Part shown: one piece after another, positions 62,844-64,000 of the stretch
How positions within the stretch are numbered: the first letter of the stretch is position 1
Layout of the letters: each line of letters opens with the position of its first letter
NCBI GenBank assembly: GCA_945897515.1
Contig: CAMDFO010000020.1
Coordinates: forward strand, 1-64,000
Direction of reading: 5' to 3'
DNA length: 64,000 bases
Source of the DNA: Rhodoplanes serenus
GTDB lineage: Bacteria > Pseudomonadota > Alphaproteobacteria > Rhizobiales > Xanthobacteraceae
Translations under genes and position numbers: made by a program
Notes under the pieces: generated by a model
What the model was told of the DNA's origin: nothing
Databases searched by the model: none
Seen by the model: the letters and a program-made list of their open reading frames with translations, nothing else

Positions 62844-63299
62844 ATGATCGTACGGAAAGAGGCATCCGTGACCGCATCGAAGATCGACATCGTAGCCCTG
62901 TGCGCCGCCAAAGGCATGCGCATGACCGAGCAGCGCCGGGTGATCGCGCGTGTGCTCGCGGATTCCGCCGACCATCCCGACGTCGAGGAGCTGTACCGCC
63001 GCTGCGCCGAGGTCGACAAGAACATCTCGATCTCGACGGTCTATCGCACCGTCAAGCTGTTCGAGGACTCCGGCATCATCGAGCGGCACGACTTCCGTGA
63101 GGGCCGTGCGCGCTACGAGCAGATTCCGGAATCGCACCACGACCACCTGATCAATCTTCGCACCGGACAGGTGATCGAATTCCAGTCCGAGGAGATCGAG
63201 AAGCTGCAGGCCGAGGTGGCGCGAAAGCTCGGCTACAAGCTGGTCGACCACCGGCTCGAGCTTTACGCGGTGCCGCTCGACGACAAAACGCGGCGCTAG
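62844..63299 (+). CDS. fur: Fur-family transcriptional regulator (Fur/Mur)
   Basis: A 151-residue metal-sensing repressor. The winged helix spans residues 15-85 (RMTEQRRVIARVLADSADHPDVEELYRR and STVYRTVKLFEDSGIIERHDF). PESHHDHLINLRTGQVIEFQSEEIEKLQ keeps the regulatory HHDH metal site, but the CxxC pair that binds structural zinc in E. coli Fur is absent (INLRTG). In Rhizobiales such proteins sense iron or manganese (Mur). The ATG at 62844 has GGAG 8 bp before it; an ATG at 62832 is an alternative. Confidence 0.9.
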   Translation: MIVRKEASVTASKIDIVALCAAKGMRMTEQRRVIARVLADSADHPDVEELYRRCAEVDKNISISTVYRTVKLFEDSGIIERHDFREGRARYEQIPESHHDHLINLRTGQVIEFQSEEIEKLQAEVARKLGYKLVDHRLELYAVPLDDKTRR

Positions 63300-63306
63300 C
63301 GTGCGC

Positions 63307-64000
63307 ATGTTCCGCCTTTCGTACGTCCTCGCCTGGTTCTTCACCGTGACGCCCGCCCTGATCGCGGCGCTGTGGACGCTCGACAAGCTCAAGCTTCCGG
63401 GCCGGCGGCGGGTCACGCTGCGCTACTACGGAGCGCTGTGCCGGCTGCTGCGCGTCCGTATCAATGTCCAAGGCACGCCGGCGCGAGGCCAGCCGACGCT
63501 GATCCTTTGCAATCACGTTTCGTGGCTCGATATCCTGGTGATCAGCTCGATCTGCCCGGTGGCGTTCATCGCCAAGAAGGAAGTCGCGAACTGGCCGATC
63601 GTCGGTATCACCGCCAGGCTCACCAACACGATCTTCGTCGACCGCACGCGACGCCATCAGACCTCCGAGGTCAACGCCGAGATCGCCATGCGGCTCGGCC
63701 AAGGCGACCCGGTGGTGTTGTTTGCGGAAGGCACCTCGAACGACGGCAACCGCGTGCTGGAATTCCGCTCGGCGCTGGTCGGCGCGGTGGCGCAAGTCGA
63801 TCCGGCGCATCAGGTGCTGTTGCAGCCGGTGTCGGTCGGCTACACCCGCATCCAAGGCATTCCGATGGGCCGCCAGCACCGGCCGCTTGTGGCATGGTAC
63901 GGCGACATCGACTTCGTGCCGCACTTCAAGATTTTCGTCGAGCGCGGCGCGGTCGACGTGACCGTGAACTTCAGCGCGCCGGTGCCGTTCGACGGCACCG
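63307..64000 (+). CDS. plsC: 1-acyl-sn-glycerol-3-phosphate acyltransferase PlsC (3' end cut by window)
   Basis: The first 231 residues of a membrane acyltransferase that converts lysophosphatidate to phosphatidate. An N-terminal hydrophobic segment (LSYVLAWFFTVTPALIAALW) is followed by CNHVSWLDILV, the HxxxxD catalytic motif, and VVLFAEGTSNDGNRVLEFRS, the substrate-binding EGT motif. The ATG at 63307 was taken as start; an in-frame GTG at 63301 is possible. The gene lies 7 bp after the fur stop codon and runs out of the window. Confidence 0.93.
   Translation, partial: MFRLSYVLAWFFTVTPALIAALWTLDKLKLPGRRRVTLRYYGALCRLLRVRINVQGTPARGQPTLILCNHVSWLDILVISSICPVAFIAKKEVANWPIVGITARLTNTIFVDRTRRHQTSEVNAEIAMRLGQGDPVVLFAEGTSNDGNRVLEFRSALVGAVAQVDPAHQVLLQPVSVGYTRIQGIPMGRQHRPLVAWYGDIDFVPHFKIFVERGAVDVTVNFSAPVPFDGT

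Overview
The window comes from the chromosome of a GC-rich alphaproteobacterium of the order Hyphomicrobiales (Rhizobiales), most like Nitrobacteraceae/Xanthobacteraceae (Bradyrhizobium, Rhodopseudomonas or Pseudolabrys relatives). This is inferred from the rpsT-dnaA-dnaN-recF-gyrB block, an HWE-family histidine kinase, a cpa/tad pilus locus, TTAACCAT-type (CtrA-like) motifs and dispersed palindromic repeats of the 'GTCATGCCCGGC...CATCCACGTC' and 'GTAGGGTGGGC' kinds. No rRNA, tRNA or CRISPR array was seen.

Layout. 1-149: the end of an IS21-like element, with multiple terminal repeats and the first codons of a probable transposase. 239-4798: an HWE sensor kinase, an MFS exporter, a class I glutamine amidotransferase and an SDR. 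4892-13073 (minus strand): a tight-adherence pilus operon cpaB-cpaC-small lipoprotein-cpaE-cpaF-tadB-tadC-tadD. It carries the secretin, motor and platform, but no pilin, prepilin peptidase or TadE/G pseudopilins. 13485-17740: an AhpD-like protein coupled to a C-C-hydrolase-like alpha/beta hydrolase, an LLM flavin oxidoreductase, a small membrane protein and a PEP-mutase/isocitrate-lyase superfamily enzyme. 17997-19775: a membrane GGDEF protein facing a stand-alone receiver protein. 19901-29665: an MFS porter, an HtrA-like pseudo-protease, a Pro/Ala-rich membrane-anchored protein, a second LLM oxidoreductase, a Bug-type binding protein, a dienelactone hydrolase, a Wza-like lipoprotein, MsrA and a GlcG/HbpS-like protein.

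29831-41623 is the replication core: maeB (malic enzyme-PTA fusion), a DapA-family aldolase, rpsT with a structured leader, a 1.06-kb intergenic region with origin-like features, dnaA, dnaN, recF, a small unknown gene and gyrB. 42894-50849 is a seven-gene minus-strand catabolic operon: dehydrogenase, pobA, Bug protein, polysaccharide deacetylase, alpha/beta hydrolase, Rieske oxygenase and glutamine-synthetase-like ligase. A flavin monooxygenase diverges from it. It looks like an aromatic or N-substituted aromatic pathway. 52631-56405: a small conserved unknown, an MBL-fold protein, a membrane coiled-coil protein and an adenosine/sugar kinase.

56406-58969 is the accessory part: a hairpin-rich non-coding block, a vapBC toxin-antitoxin pair, an AT-richer gene with a HEPN-like RNase motif, a decayed higB toxin remnant with a premature stop and an orphan higA antitoxin. 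59192-64000 returns to housekeeping: trpS, uspA-like, nfu, tsaB-rimI, a fur-family regulator and the start of plsC.

The most noteworthy items are the toxin/HEPN/decayed-higB island, the glutamine-synthetase-Rieske operon, the HtrA-like protein that has lost its catalytic triad, the promoter-hairpin arrangement ahead of rpsT, and the triple 13-bp-spaced GTTAAC array upstream of a secreted Tyr/Pro-rich protein.
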